Source: Microvirga zambiensis WSM3693 (GTDB lineage Bacteria > Pseudomonadota > Alphaproteobacteria > Rhizobiales > Beijerinckiaceae). Taken from it: 64,000 nt of DNA. The notes under the pieces are model-generated. The model did no database searches. It had not been told where the DNA came from and saw only the letters and a program-made list of their open reading frames with translations. A program made the position numbers and the translations under genes. Within the stretch, counting starts at the first letter, position 1. Every line of letters begins with the position of its first letter. Location: NCBI RefSeq assembly GCF_016735695.1, contig NZ_JAERQD010000002.1:186001-250000 (forward strand), written 5' to 3'. Shown piece by piece: positions 1 to 8,073 of this stretch.

Positions 1-404
1 GGCGCGGCCGATCCCGTGGTCGCGAGAAACGGCAGGCCGACCTGAAGCTGGCGCATGTCGGCGGAGAGCGCCCCACGCATCGCGCGTTCGATCCGCTCGC
101 GCCGCTCGGCGCGGCTCTCGGAGGCATCCTGATCGCGCCAGGCCTCGTGGCCTGCGGCAACGATCCGCCCTGCGGCTCCGCCCATCTGCGGATGAAGCTT
201 CTCGCCCGTGCGCGCGGCGGATTCGAAGGCGCGCGCCTGGCGGCGGATGCTGCGGATGCGCAGGAGCTTCTCGAAGATGATGGTCCAGCAGCCGAGGGAG
301 GCCAGCACCAGCAGGATCATGACGCTTTTGACGATCGGGTCGGCCTGCAGAAAGAGGCCGAGAAACGACATGTCGTGCGCTGCTGCGGGAGCAATTTCGT
401 TCAT
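1..404 (-). CDS. TolQ/ExbB-family proton channel protein (3' end outside window)
   Basis: Inner-membrane proton-channel subunit that uses the proton motive force to drive a TonB- or Tol-type envelope machine. The translated N-terminus (MNEIAPAAAHDMSFLGLFLQ) is followed by a membrane segment (SVMILLVLASLGCWTIIF), a basic cytoplasmic stretch, and the family motif LPFLATTGSAA, where the window ends. About 134 residues are visible; the rest lies to the left. The upstream gene on the same strand is only 10 bases away and encodes a secreted protein, so the two are probably co-transcribed. TolQ of the tol-pal operon normally follows ybgC, which is absent here, so an ExbB or orphan TolQ role is equally possible. 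I cannot choose without the genes beyond the edge. Confidence 0.85.
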   Translation of the reverse strand, partial: MNEIAPAAAHDMSFLGLFLQADPIVKSVMILLVLASLGCWTIIFEKLLRIRSIRRQARAFESAARTGEKLHPQMGGAAGRIVAAGHEAWRDQDASESRAERRERIERAMRGALSADMRQLQVGLPFLATTGSAA

Positions 405-414
405 GAGGGCAATC

Positions 415-882
415 TCACTTCACAAAGGAAATGGCGTCGATCTTGGACGCCGTCTCGATCGCCGACAGGCAATCCTCCCGCGAGGCCGTCGTGCCTTCGC
501 AGGTCAGGACGTCGTTGAGGAGAACGCGCCCGAAACGGGTGCAGTGGAGACCGGGAAAATCGAAGAGCTTGATGAGGGTCTTGCGGGACGGCACGGGACC
601 GACTTCAACGGCGAGTCTTTTGGCCGCGATGCCGTCGGTGTCGAGGGCGAACAGGTCGAGCTTCAGAGACTTCCAGTTCTCGCCCTTCTGGTTGTCGATG
701 AGAAAGTAAGTCCGGCAGCTCTCGCCCGCCGCCTCGACCTTGTTCAACTCGATGCGCAGGGGGCTTTGAGCCGGAGCCTTGTCCTGAGCCAGAGCCGTCC
801 CGCTGAAGGGCAGGAGCAGCGTCAGGCAGGTCAAGACGCTGCCGACGGCAAATCCAGGCTCATTCCATGTGCTCATGCCCAT
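415..882 (-). CDS. secreted hypothetical protein upstream of tolQ/exbB
   Basis: A 155-residue protein of unrecognised family. It has an N-terminal signal peptide (hydrophobic SVLTCLTLLLPF, likely cleavage after GTALA) and a compact mature part with four cysteines (in GESC, LHC, LTC, EDC), which could form two disulfides in the periplasm. The start is the ATG at 882, preceded by AGGAGA about 8 bases upstream; an in-frame ATG two codons later is an alternative. It sits 10 bases before the TolQ/ExbB gene in the same orientation, which suggests a periplasmic accessory of that energy-transducing system. That role is inferred from position only. Confidence 0.75.
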   Translation of the reverse strand: MGMSTWNEPGFAVGSVLTCLTLLLPFSGTALAQDKAPAQSPLRIELNKVEAAGESCRTYFLIDNQKGENWKSLKLDLFALDTDGIAAKRLAVEVGPVPSRKTLIKLFDFPGLHCTRFGRVLLNDVLTCEGTTASREDCLSAIETASKIDAISFVK

Positions 883-1026
883 GCGCTCTTTCTCCTCGTG
901 CAGGCAAACGGCGGCCGGACGCGATACGCATATCCGGGCCTCTCACGAGGGCGCCGGTATCGGAACCGATCAGCACGTCCAGCCTCGCCCAAAGCCGGGA
1001 GGTTTCCCGCGGGCAACGGGATCAGA

Positions 1027-1046
1027 TATCTGAAAGAATTCAGATA
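1027..1046. promoter_or_regulatory. perfect 8-4-8 palindrome upstream of the tolQ/exbB pair
   Basis: TATCTGAA-AGAA-TTCAGATA is an exact inverted repeat in an AT-rich patch, about 145 bases upstream of the start of the secreted protein gene. The symmetry and placement fit an operator for a dimeric regulator. It does not match the rhizobial ICE or RirA boxes I know, so the regulator is unassigned. The rest of the 883-1316 stretch holds no gene I can support. Confidence 0.4.
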
Positions 1047-1316
1047 GATCAAGGGCTTAGAGAAAAATAAGAGGCGTTCTAAAACAGGTGCTATAGCGTT
1101 GAGATCGGCGAAGAATTCGCCTCTTTAAAAGGATTTGAAAGTAATTTTCTTTGTCTTGACTGTCCCCGCCTGTGGCAGGCGCACGGCTAATGGGTCGTCT
1201 GAACAGCTATTCCACACCTGCGATCAATCGTTTGTGAGCGGCGCGAACGAATTCCACGAAAATACCGTTTTGCCGCGAGAGGAGGAGTTTCCGATCCAGA
1301 AGTCAGGAGATCACGC

Positions 1317-1418
1317 GTGAGCTTCGACGGTCACGACAGACCTTTTCCCTCTTGGTTTCCCTACGCTTTCGCCGTTGCGGTCGCCGCCGTCGGAGCGGCG
1401 TACTACGTCCTTGGCTGA
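1317..1418 (+). CDS. possible 33-residue single-span membrane peptide
   Basis: A short frame starting with GTG at 1317 follows a good ribosome binding site (AGGAGA at 1305-1310, 6-base spacing). It encodes VSFDGHDRPFPSWFPYAFAV and then a hydrophobic AVAAVGAAYYVLG end: a short soluble head and one membrane helix with the C-terminus at the membrane edge. The stop lies six bases before the repeat element at 1424. Small single-span peptides of this shape are common and often unannotated in Hyphomicrobiales. There is no family recognition, so this rests on the RBS and composition alone. Confidence 0.35.
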   Translation: MSFDGHDRPFPSWFPYAFAVAVAAVGAAYYVLG

Positions 1419-1423
1419 AAGCT

Positions 1424-1560
1424 AGCGCATCGTGCACAAAGTGGATCCGGTTTTCGCGTGCGCGACCCGCTGGGTCCGCACCCAACGATGCGCTCGTCAA
1501 AGAGTGGAGTATCGGATTGGATCCCAAAAGCGGACCCACTTTTGGGTCCGATGCTCTAGC
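1424..1560. repeat. REP-like palindromic intergenic element, copy 1
   Basis: Two nested inverted repeats: AGCGCATCGT (1424-1433) with ACGATGCGCT (1485-1494), and GGATCCCAAAAG (1519-1530) with CTTTTGGGTCC (1539-1549). The second is followed by CGATGCTC. A shorter relative with the same CCCAAAAGYG/CACTTT core and a GATGC border lies at 57318-57369. Elements of this type are scattered between genes in Methylobacterium/Microvirga-like genomes. No coding frame fits. The remainder of the gap to 1767 shows nothing beyond a possible terminator. Confidence 0.7.
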
Positions 1561-1759
1561 TGGCCTGCATCCCAAAGCGAAACGAGGCGGTACATCCGCG
1601 CCCCGCTCGCATTTGGGAGAGTCCCCGACCCCCTTGCCGGATCGGTCGAGAGGATGATCGGCCAGGCACGGTTAACAATCGGTTAACGTGAATCTTCCTC
1701 TAGGGAATATTCGAGCGCAGACCCGTGCATAGCCTGCTTCTGTCGCGATCTATTATTGC

Positions 1760-1781
1760 GGCGCCATCACATGACGGCGCC
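1760..1781 (-). terminator. weak hairpin at the end of the dct/dehydratase operon
   Basis: GGCGCC (1760-1765) pairs with GGCGCC (1776-1781) around a 10-base loop that includes the stop codon of the dehydratase gene. On the minus strand it is followed by an AT-rich GCAATAATAG run rather than a clean U tract, so it is only a candidate transcription end. Confidence 0.3.
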
Positions 1782-3284
1782 GACCTGCCAGGGAACGAAT
1801 TCGAGATCGCCGTAGCCGAGGGTCTCCGACTTGGTATGCTCGCCGGATGCGACGCGCAGCAGGATCTGGAAGATCTCCTCGCCCTTCTGCTCAAGAGAAA
1901 TGCCGTCGAGGATATCGCCGCAATTGATGTCCATGTCGTCCGTCATGCGGCGATAGATGTCGGAATTCGTGGCGAGTTTCAGGGACGGCACCGGTTTGCA
2001 ACCGAAGGCTGACCCGCGCCCGGTGGTGAAGGCGATCAGGTTCGCCCCGCCGGCGACCTGACCGGTCGCTGCCACGGGATCGTAGCCGGGCGTGTCCATG
2101 TAGACGAAGCCGTGGTCCCTGACCTGCTCGGCATATTCATAGACGGCGCGAAGCGTCGAGCGTCCGCCCTTGGCCGAGGCACCCAGGGACTTTTCAAGGA
2201 TCGTGGTGAGCCCGCCGGCCTTGTTGCCGGGCGAGGGATTGTTGTTCATCTCGCCGCCATTGCGGGCGGTGTAATCCTCCCACCACTTGATCCGCGAGAC
2301 TAGCTTCTCCCCGATCTCCCGGGTGGCGGCGCGGCGGGTGAGCAGGTGCTCGGCGCCATAGATTTCCGGCGTCTCGGAGAGGATCGATGTTCCGCCATGC
2401 CGGACCAACAGGTCCGAGGCGACGCCGAGAGCAGGATTCGCCGTGAGCGCCGAATAGCCGTCAGAGCCGCCACATTGGAGGGCCAGCACAAGCTCGGAGG
2501 CGGGACGGGTTTCGCGCTGCGCCTTCGCCGCGATCGGGAGCATATCTTTCACCGCATCGACGATGGCCTGAACGGTGCGCCGCGTGCCGCCCGTCTCCTG
2601 GATCGTCAGCGTGCGGAAGGTGTCCGTTTCCGTCAGGCCGTATTCCTGTTTCATCCGCCCGATCTGAAACACCTCGCAGCCGAGGCCGACCATGATCACG
2701 CCGGCGAAGTTCGGATGGCTCGCATAGCCCCATTGGGTGCGGCGGAGAATGTCGAAACCTTCGCCATAGGCCGCATGCCCGCAGCCCGTGCCGTGGACGA
2801 TCGCCACGATTCCGTCGATGCCGGGATAGTCGCGCAGGATGCCGGAGCGCTCGACCTCGGCGGCCGCGAAGCGCGCAACGGAGGCTGAGCAGTTCACGGA
2901 GGTGAGGATGCCGATATAGTTGCGGGTGCCGGTGCGTCCGGAAGCGCGACGGTAGCCCTGGAAGGTAGCGCGCAGGTCCGGCGCGAGCAGGTCGTCGTCT
3001 CGCGCCTCGACGCAGAAGGCATAGTCGCGCTCGAAATCGTGCAGGCCTACATTGTGCTCATGCACCCATTCGCCCGGCGCGATATGCGTCTTGGCGAAGC
3101 CGATGATCTGGCCGAATTTACGGATCGGCTCGCCCTCGCGGATCGGCTCAGCGGCCATTTTGTGGCCGCGCAGGATCCGCTCGCGGGCGGTCAGACCGGC
3201 GACATCGGCGCCCTGGTTCACGAGGTCGATGGCAATGACGATGTTGTCATCGGGCGAAAGGCGGATGGTGCGCGGAGTGCTCAT
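1767..3284 (-). CDS. UxaA/GarD-family altronate or galactarate dehydratase
   Basis: A lyase that removes water from a hexonate or aldarate to give a 2-keto-3-deoxy acid. About 505 residues, matching fused UxaA/GarD enzymes: an N-terminal SAF-like domain (PIREGEPIRKFGQIIGFA region), then the catalytic domain with GTRNYIGILTSVNCSAS, VHGTGCGHA, GLGCEVFQ, LQCGGSDGYSA and MNNNPSPGNKAGGLT. The start is the ATG at 3284; a TTG six codons earlier is possible, and neither has a strong SD. It is the last gene of a dctP-dctQ-dctM-dehydratase operon (43-base gap after dctM), which suggests that the TRAP transporter imports its sugar-acid substrate. Whether that is altronate, galactarate or another acid cannot be read from sequence. 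An HpcH aldolase that could process a galactarate product lies at 22.9 kb. Confidence 0.85.
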   Translation of the reverse strand: MSTPRTIRLSPDDNIVIAIDLVNQGADVAGLTARERILRGHKMAAEPIREGEPIRKFGQIIGFAKTHIAPGEWVHEHNVGLHDFERDYAFCVEARDDDLLAPDLRATFQGYRRASGRTGTRNYIGILTSVNCSASVARFAAAEVERSGILRDYPGIDGIVAIVHGTGCGHAAYGEGFDILRRTQWGYASHPNFAGVIMVGLGCEVFQIGRMKQEYGLTETDTFRTLTIQETGGTRRTVQAIVDAVKDMLPIAAKAQRETRPASELVLALQCGGSDGYSALTANPALGVASDLLVRHGGTSILSETPEIYGAEHLLTRRAATREIGEKLVSRIKWWEDYTARNGGEMNNNPSPGNKAGGLTTILEKSLGASAKGGRSTLRAVYEYAEQVRDHGFVYMDTPGYDPVAATGQVAGGANLIAFTTGRGSAFGCKPVPSLKLATNSDIYRRMTDDMDINCGDILDGISLEQKGEEIFQILLRVASGEHTKSETLGYGDLEFVPWQVGAVM

Positions 3285-3327
3285 GGGTGTCACATGTTTC
3301 AAATGGATGGGTTGATAGAGGTCGCCA

Positions 3328-4734
3328 TCACCGTCCCAAACCCATCTTCTGCGGAAGCCACAGTGTCAATTCCGGAATATAGGTGATCGCGATGAGTGCG
3401 AGCATCAAGGGGACGAGCCAGGGAAGGATGGCCATCGTGGTGCGCTCGACCGAGAGCCTTGCGACCCGTGCCAGCACGAAGAGCACCATCCCTAGGGGCG
3501 GGTGAAGCAGGCCGATCATCAGGTTCAGGGTCATGATCAAGCCGAAATGGATCGGATCGATGCCGAGCTTGAGCACGATGGGCAGCAGGATCGGCACGAG
3601 GATGGTGATAGCTGCGATGGTGTCGATGAAGCAGCCGACGAACAGGATGAGGATGTTGGCGAGAAGCAGGAACACCCACTTGTTCTGCGTAAATCCCAGG
3701 ATCGCATCCGACAGGGTCTGGGCCGCCTGCGTGACGGTCAGCAGCCAGGCGAAGATCGACGCCGCCGTGACGATGAAGAGCACGGAGGCGGTGGTCTCGA
3801 TCGTGTCGAAGGTTGCCTTGGCAAGGCTCCTGAACGTCATCGAGCGATAGCGGACGAGACCCAGAAACAGCGACCAGATGACTGCCGCGACGGCGGCTTC
3901 CGTCGGGGTGAACAGGCCCAAGGTCATCCCGCCGATCAGGATGACGGGTGCCATGAGCGCCATCACGGCGGAGAAGTCGAAATACCAGTCGAGCGCGAGC
4001 AGCACGGCAAGGGCGATGCCGATAGCAACGTTCGGGGAGATCTCGGCCTGAATCATCAGCCACACGGCAACGGGAAAGGCGAGGACGATGATCACCTCGA
4101 TGCTGGCATTGCCGAGCTGGCGCCAGGAGAAGGGCGTATCCGCGCCCCAGCCGTTCCGGTAAGCGAAATAGGCGACGGTCGCCATCATTAAAAGCGTCAT
4201 CACGATGCCCGGGATGAGACCGCCTAGGAAGAGCGCGCCGATGGAGACATTCGCCATCATCCCGTAGATCACGAAGGGCAGCGAGGGCGGAATGATCGGC
4301 CCGAGCGTCGCTGAGGCTGCGGTGACGCCGACCGCGAATTCCGTCGAATAGCCATGGTCCTTCATGGCCTTGATCTCGATGGTCCCGAGGCCGGCGGCGT
4401 CGGCGATCGCCGTTCCCGACATGCCGGAGAAGATCACCGAGCCGATGATGTTCACCTGCCCGAGACCACCCTTCATCCAGCCGACGAGAGCGACCGCGAA
4501 CGAGTAGATCCGGCCAGTCACGCCGGCGATGTTCATCAGATTGCCGGCGAGGATGAAGAACGGGACGGCGAGGAGCGGGAAGCTCTCCACACCGGCGATC
4601 ATGCGCTGCGCCACGATCACGTCGGGCACGGTGCCGCTGGCGAGGATGTAGAGCAGGGAGGCGACGGCCATCGACAGCGCCACTGGCAGGCCGAGGATCA
4701 TCAGGACGAGGAAGGAGCCGATCAGGATGAGCAT
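3328..4734 (-). CDS. dctM: TRAP transporter large permease (DctM)
   Basis: The main membrane-channel subunit of a tripartite ATP-independent periplasmic transporter, which uses the sodium or proton gradient to import an organic acid. 468 residues with about 13-14 membrane segments and family signatures such as LPVALSMAVASLLY, FFILAGNLMNIAGVTGRI, FSGMSGTAIADAAGLG and GCFIDTIAAITILVPILLPI. It is somewhat longer than the usual ~430 residues, with an extra loop/helix around residues 180-240. Its start codon overlaps the dctQ stop as TGATG, so translation is probably coupled. It is followed by a sugar-acid dehydratase, which hints at the substrate. Confidence 0.95.
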   Translation of the reverse strand: MLILIGSFLVLMILGLPVALSMAVASLLYILASGTVPDVIVAQRMIAGVESFPLLAVPFFILAGNLMNIAGVTGRIYSFAVALVGWMKGGLGQVNIIGSVIFSGMSGTAIADAAGLGTIEIKAMKDHGYSTEFAVGVTAASATLGPIIPPSLPFVIYGMMANVSIGALFLGGLIPGIVMTLLMMATVAYFAYRNGWGADTPFSWRQLGNASIEVIIVLAFPVAVWLMIQAEISPNVAIGIALAVLLALDWYFDFSAVMALMAPVILIGGMTLGLFTPTEAAVAAVIWSLFLGLVRYRSMTFRSLAKATFDTIETTASVLFIVTAASIFAWLLTVTQAAQTLSDAILGFTQNKWVFLLLANILILFVGCFIDTIAAITILVPILLPIVLKLGIDPIHFGLIMTLNLMIGLLHPPLGMVLFVLARVARLSVERTTMAILPWLVPLMLALIAITYIPELTLWLPQKMGLGR

Positions 4735-5324
4735 CAGGTTTCCGCCGGTAAAGGAGCATCGAAGGCTTCAGGACGTTCGAGCACGGAATATCCGCGCTGC
4801 CAGTTGGCGATGGCGACTTGAACGGAACGGAAGCACATCAGCACGAAGCCGATGAAGACGAAGGCATAGCTGAGATTTTTCGGCAGCTCGATCGTCGTCA
4901 TCTTCTCGTCGCCGACGATGCTCATGAACTGCCAGATCAGCATGGCGCCGTAGGTGAAGAAGGCGATGCGGACGAGGTCGATGAAAGTCGCCAAAAAGCG
5001 GCCGATGCCGGGCGAGAGATAGCGGTAGAGAAAATCGACCTGGATGTGCCGGCTCATGCGCACGCACATGGCGGAGCCGACGAAGACGAGAGCGACGTTG
5101 AGGTTGGTGGCGATCTCCTCGGTCCATGCGAAGGAATCGTTCAGCACATAGCGGGAGAAGAACTGGACGAATACCGCGAGCGCCATCGCCCAGAACAGGG
5201 CGAGGGCCAGCCAATCCTCGAAGGCGTATCCGGAAAGGTCGACCGGCGCATGTTCGCTCTCGTCGAAGGTGTGCGCCAGTTCCTCGGCGCTGACCTGGGT
5301 ATGGACTTCGGTCTTCATGGTCAA
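4734..5324 (-). CDS. dctQ: TRAP transporter small permease (DctQ)
   Basis: Four-helix membrane subunit that partners DctM. 196 residues: a soluble N-terminal extension (about 35 residues, rich in His/Glu/Asp), then membrane segments such as WLALALFWAMALAVFVQFF, NVALVFVGSAMCVRM, a helix around FIDLVRIAFFTYGAMLIW and FVFIGFVLMCFRSV. The motif SRYVLNDSFAWTEEIATNL is typical of DctQ. It lies between dctP and dctM, and a strong hairpin separates it from dctP. Confidence 0.93.
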   Translation of the reverse strand: MTMKTEVHTQVSAEELAHTFDESEHAPVDLSGYAFEDWLALALFWAMALAVFVQFFSRYVLNDSFAWTEEIATNLNVALVFVGSAMCVRMSRHIQVDFLYRYLSPGIGRFLATFIDLVRIAFFTYGAMLIWQFMSIVGDEKMTTIELPKNLSYAFVFIGFVLMCFRSVQVAIANWQRGYSVLERPEAFDAPLPAET

Positions 5325-5355
5325 TGTCGGTCACCCTTGGGGCTTGAAACGGCAT

Positions 5356-5378
5356 GCGGGCCGCCTGGGGCGGCCCGC
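5356..5378 (-). terminator. intercistronic hairpin between dctP and dctQ
   Basis: GCGGGCCGCC (5356-5365) and GGCGGCCCGC (5369-5378) form a perfect 10-bp GC stem with a 3-base loop, directly after the dctP stop codon and before dctQ. There is no U tract, so it is more likely a stabiliser or attenuator that lets the binding protein accumulate above the permeases than a full terminator. Confidence 0.6.
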
Positions 5379-5388
5379 TCGTGAAGCC

Positions 5389-6384
5389 TCAGAGACCTTC
5401 CGCCTTCAAGGCCTGGATCTTGTCGTAATCGGCCTTGCGGTAACCGAGCGATTCCAGGGATACGCTCTTCATCACCGCGTCCTTGAAGTCGTCCTTGTTG
5501 ACCTCGGTGATCGTCAGGCCCTTTTGCTTGAATGTCTCGACCAGCTCCTTCTCCTTCGCCTGGATCTCGGCCGAGGCGCGGGCGGCCGCCTCTTGAGCGA
5601 CGGCGCCGAAGATCTTCTTGTCCTCATCGGAAAGCTTTGCCCAGAGCTGCTTCGAGACGATGGTGGCAAGATGATCGACGATATGGCCGGTGAGGACGAT
5701 GTTCTTCTGGACCTCGTAGAACTTCTTGGCCTCGATCGTGGTCAGGGGGTTTTCCTGCGCATCGACGGTTCCGTTCTGGAGCGCCAGATAGACCTCCGCG
5801 AAGGCGATCGGCGAGGTGTTGGCGCCGCAGGAACGTGGCATTGCCAGATAGGCCGGCGCATCGGGCACCCGGATCTTCAGTCCCTTCATCTCGGCGCAGG
5901 TCTTGAAGGGCTTGTTGGTGGAGCTGTGGCGGATGCCGTAATAGGTCAGCGCCAGCATCTGGTGCCCGGTCTTGTCCGTATATCCGGCGCTGAGTTCCTT
6001 GAACACGTCGCTCTTGGCGAAGGCCAGCAGATGGGCTGCATCGCGGAAAATGTAGGGGTAATAGCCGATGCCGATCGGCGGGTAGCTGCGGGCGGCGAAG
6101 CTCGGCCCGGAAATGATCATGTCGACGGTGCCGAGCGACAGGCCCTGGTTGATATCGCTCTCCTTGCCGAGCTGGGAGGCGGGAAAGACGTCGATCTGGT
6201 AACGGTTGTTGGTTCGCTTGCCGATTTCCTGCGCTGCCCAAACGGATTGGGTATGGAACGGCTCGGATGTCTCGTAGACGTGAGCCCATTTGAGCTTGGT
6301 CTGTGCCACAGCTGGGACTGCAGGCAGGGCGAGCACGGCAGCAGCGGATAATCCGAGCAGAAAGCGTCTCGTATGGTGTATCAT
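5389..6384 (-). CDS. dctP: TRAP transporter substrate-binding protein (DctP family)
   Basis: Periplasmic solute receptor that delivers its ligand to DctQM. 331 residues with a signal peptide (RRFLLGLSAAAVLALPAVPAV, cleavage near VAQ) and the DctP fold: LKWAHVYETSEPFH, the SLGTVDMIISGPSFAAR loop, the KGLKIRVPDAPAYLAM motif containing the arginine that usually binds the ligand carboxylate, and QNGTVDAQENPLTTI. First gene of the operon and divergent from the GntR regulator at 6512, so the 127-base gap between them should hold both promoters. The operon's dehydratase suggests a hexonate or aldarate ligand; this is inference. Confidence 0.95.
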   Translation of the reverse strand: MIHHTRRFLLGLSAAAVLALPAVPAVAQTKLKWAHVYETSEPFHTQSVWAAQEIGKRTNNRYQIDVFPASQLGKESDINQGLSLGTVDMIISGPSFAARSYPPIGIGYYPYIFRDAAHLLAFAKSDVFKELSAGYTDKTGHQMLALTYYGIRHSSTNKPFKTCAEMKGLKIRVPDAPAYLAMPRSCGANTSPIAFAEVYLALQNGTVDAQENPLTTIEAKKFYEVQKNIVLTGHIVDHLATIVSKQLWAKLSDEDKKIFGAVAQEAAARASAEIQAKEKELVETFKQKGLTITEVNKDDFKDAVMKSVSLESLGYRKADYDKIQALKAEGL

Positions 6385-6495
6385 ATCGAAAATCCTCCCA
6401 AAGCTCCGGCTTTGGGGCCGGATTTCGAGTTCCCACGAGCGGCTGTGCTCGCTTAAGAGATCCGACAGGCTGGTGGCGTTCGCCCATCGGCTCGA

Positions 6496-6507
6496 CTAAC
6501 ATGTTAG
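6496..6507. promoter_or_regulatory. perfect 12-bp palindrome, probable GntR/FCD operator
   Basis: CTAACATGTTAG is an exact palindrome ending 4 bases before the regulator's start codon, in the divergent promoter region of the dct operon. GntR/FCD regulators bind short palindromes of this size. Its position would block the regulator's own translation start region or promoter; control of dctP from the same site is possible but it is about 110 bases from that gene. Confidence 0.5.
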
Positions 6508-6511
6508 GCAA

Positions 6512-7228
6512 ATGGACGCGCTCGACAAGAGAAAAAACTACGCTTTCCTCGCTCCCCTGGAGCGCGGGCCGAGGGGCAATACAACCGAGCAGGTGGAGCG
6601 CTCGCTCCGCGCCGCGGTCGTGGCCCTTGATTTTGCACCCGGCGAATTCATCGACAAAGGGGCGGTTTGTGCCGCGCTCGGGGTGTCCCGCTTTCCCGTG
6701 TCCGAGGCTCTGGCCCGCCTGGCGGCAGAGGGGCTTGTGGAGATCCTGCCGCAGCGTGGCTCACGCGCCGCCCGCATCCGCCTGTCGGAGATCAAGGAAT
6801 CTATGCTGATCCGCCAGGCCCTGGAGGGCATGGTGGCCGAGATCGCTGCGAGGAGCCTGCCGCCCGAGACTCTTCAGGCGCTCCGCGGCAACCTCGAGGC
6901 ACAGCAGGAGGCTGTTTCGCGTGGCGACCGTCCCGGCTTCTACGTGCTGGATCTCGATTTCCATATGATCCTCGTCCAGGGGCTGCAGCTGCCGCGCGTC
7001 GCCGCAGCGATCGATGCGTCACGCGCCAATATCGACCGTGTGCGGCGTCTGCTGTCCTCGCCTCGCCGCCATGCGGTGACGCTCGCCGAACATCGGGAGA
7101 TTTTCCGAGCGCTGGAGGCTCGCGATGCGCAGGCGGCACGGCGCGCGGTCGATGCGCATCTGGAGGCCGTCATGGAGGAACTGGGGCGCTTCTCAGTCGA
7201 GCACGCAGAGGTCTTCGTTCACGTTTGA
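6512..7228 (+). CDS. GntR-family transcriptional regulator with FCD ligand domain
   Basis: DNA-binding regulator, probably repressor of the divergent TRAP/dehydratase operon, released by a sugar-acid ligand. 238 residues: a winged helix-turn-helix at about 25-90 (LRAAVVALDFAPGEFIDKGA, GVSRFPVSEALARLAAEGLV, PQRGSRAARI), then an all-helical FCD domain at 95-225 with the metal/ligand positions visible as D and H in LDLDFHMIL, H in LAEHREIFRAL and H in AVDAHL. The ATG at 6512 lies directly behind the palindrome. Divergent placement is the usual sign of local control. Confidence 0.9.
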   Translation: MDALDKRKNYAFLAPLERGPRGNTTEQVERSLRAAVVALDFAPGEFIDKGAVCAALGVSRFPVSEALARLAAEGLVEILPQRGSRAARIRLSEIKESMLIRQALEGMVAEIAARSLPPETLQALRGNLEAQQEAVSRGDRPGFYVLDLDFHMILVQGLQLPRVAAAIDASRANIDRVRRLLSSPRRHAVTLAEHREIFRALEARDAQAARRAVDAHLEAVMEELGRFSVEHAEVFVHV

Positions 7229-7287
7229 AGCCGGTTGAATTCGGTGATTTCTCCCTCGGAAGCGACACTTCACCGCAGATTTCTTCG

Positions 7288-7297
7288 GGTATATACC
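7288..7297. promoter_or_regulatory. 10-bp palindrome upstream of peroxiredoxin
   Basis: GGTATATACC is an exact palindrome 40 bases upstream of the peroxiredoxin start, followed by CTATCGGCCGGTAAGG. It could be part of the promoter or a redox-regulator site. No matching motif is seen before the neighbouring genes. Confidence 0.25.
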
Positions 7298-7337
7298 TAT
7301 CGGCCGGTAAGGGACCTCGCTTGCAGGAGAATGACCA

Positions 7338-8000
7338 ATGACACTCCAGATCGGCGAAGTTGCGCCGGATTTCGAAGCCGAGACGACCGAAGGGCGAATC
7401 CGCTTCCATGACTGGGTCGGCGATGCCTGGTGCGTGCTCTTCTCTCATCCCAAAGATTTTACGCCCGTCTGCACGACGGAGCTGGGATACATGGCCAAGA
7501 TCAAGCCCGAATTCGACCGGCGCAACGTGAAGGTCATCGGGCTCAGCGTCGATCCGGTCTCCAATCATGCGCGATGGGCGGAGGATATCAAGGAGACGCA
7601 GGGGACTGCGCCGAACTATCCGATGATCGGCGATTCCGATCTCACGATCTCCAAGCTCTACGGCATGCTGCCTGCGAGCACGAGCGGGACATCCGAGGGC
7701 CGGACGCCGGCGGACAACCAGACCGTGCGCAATGTTTTCGTCGTCGGGCCCGACAAGAAGATCAAGCTCGTTCTCGTCTATCCCATGACCACGGGTCGCA
7801 ATTTCGATGAGGTGCTTCGCGTCGTCGACTCGCTCCAGTTGACCGCCAAGCATCGCGTTGCGACACCTGCCAACTGGAAGCAGGGCGAGGACGTGATCAT
7901 TGCAGGCTCGGTGTCGGACGACGAGGCCAAAAAGATCTATCCGCAGGGCTGGAAAGCGCCGAAACCCTATATCCGAATTGTGCCGCATCCTCAGGGCTGA
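7338..8000 (+). CDS. 1-Cys peroxiredoxin (Prx6 class)
   Basis: Cytoplasmic peroxidase that reduces H2O2 and organic hydroperoxides. 220 residues, the Prx6-class length. The peroxidatic cysteine is Cys45 in DFTPVCTTELG; the conserved arginine lies in QTVRNVFVVGPD, and the long C-terminal arm of this class is present (VATPANWKQGEDVII through YPQGWKAPKPYIR). There is no resolving cysteine in the usual 2-Cys C-terminal position. An SD-like AGGAGAATGACC precedes ATG at 7338. It is followed, 73 bases later, by a metallo-hydrolase of the persulfide dioxygenase type, which suggests a joint role in thiol/sulfur redox stress. Confidence 0.95.
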   Translation: MTLQIGEVAPDFEAETTEGRIRFHDWVGDAWCVLFSHPKDFTPVCTTELGYMAKIKPEFDRRNVKVIGLSVDPVSNHARWAEDIKETQGTAPNYPMIGDSDLTISKLYGMLPASTSGTSEGRTPADNQTVRNVFVVGPDKKIKLVLVYPMTTGRNFDEVLRVVDSLQLTAKHRVATPANWKQGEDVIIAGSVSDDEAKKIYPQGWKAPKPYIRIVPHPQG

Positions 8001-8073
8001 CGGGACGTTTCTTCGAACCGAACGGCTCAACGCCGATGCGATCGCAAACGTGCGTCTCCAGGGAGCAGGAGCA

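Noticed and set aside
1135-1320. A 61-codon frame starting with TTG
   Set aside because: Rare start codon, no RBS and no recognisable composition; the shorter GTG frame after it is better supported.
3299-4759. A 486-codon frame overlapping dctM on the same strand
   Set aside because: Arg/His-rich translation with no fold; dctM in the other frame is a clear TRAP permease.
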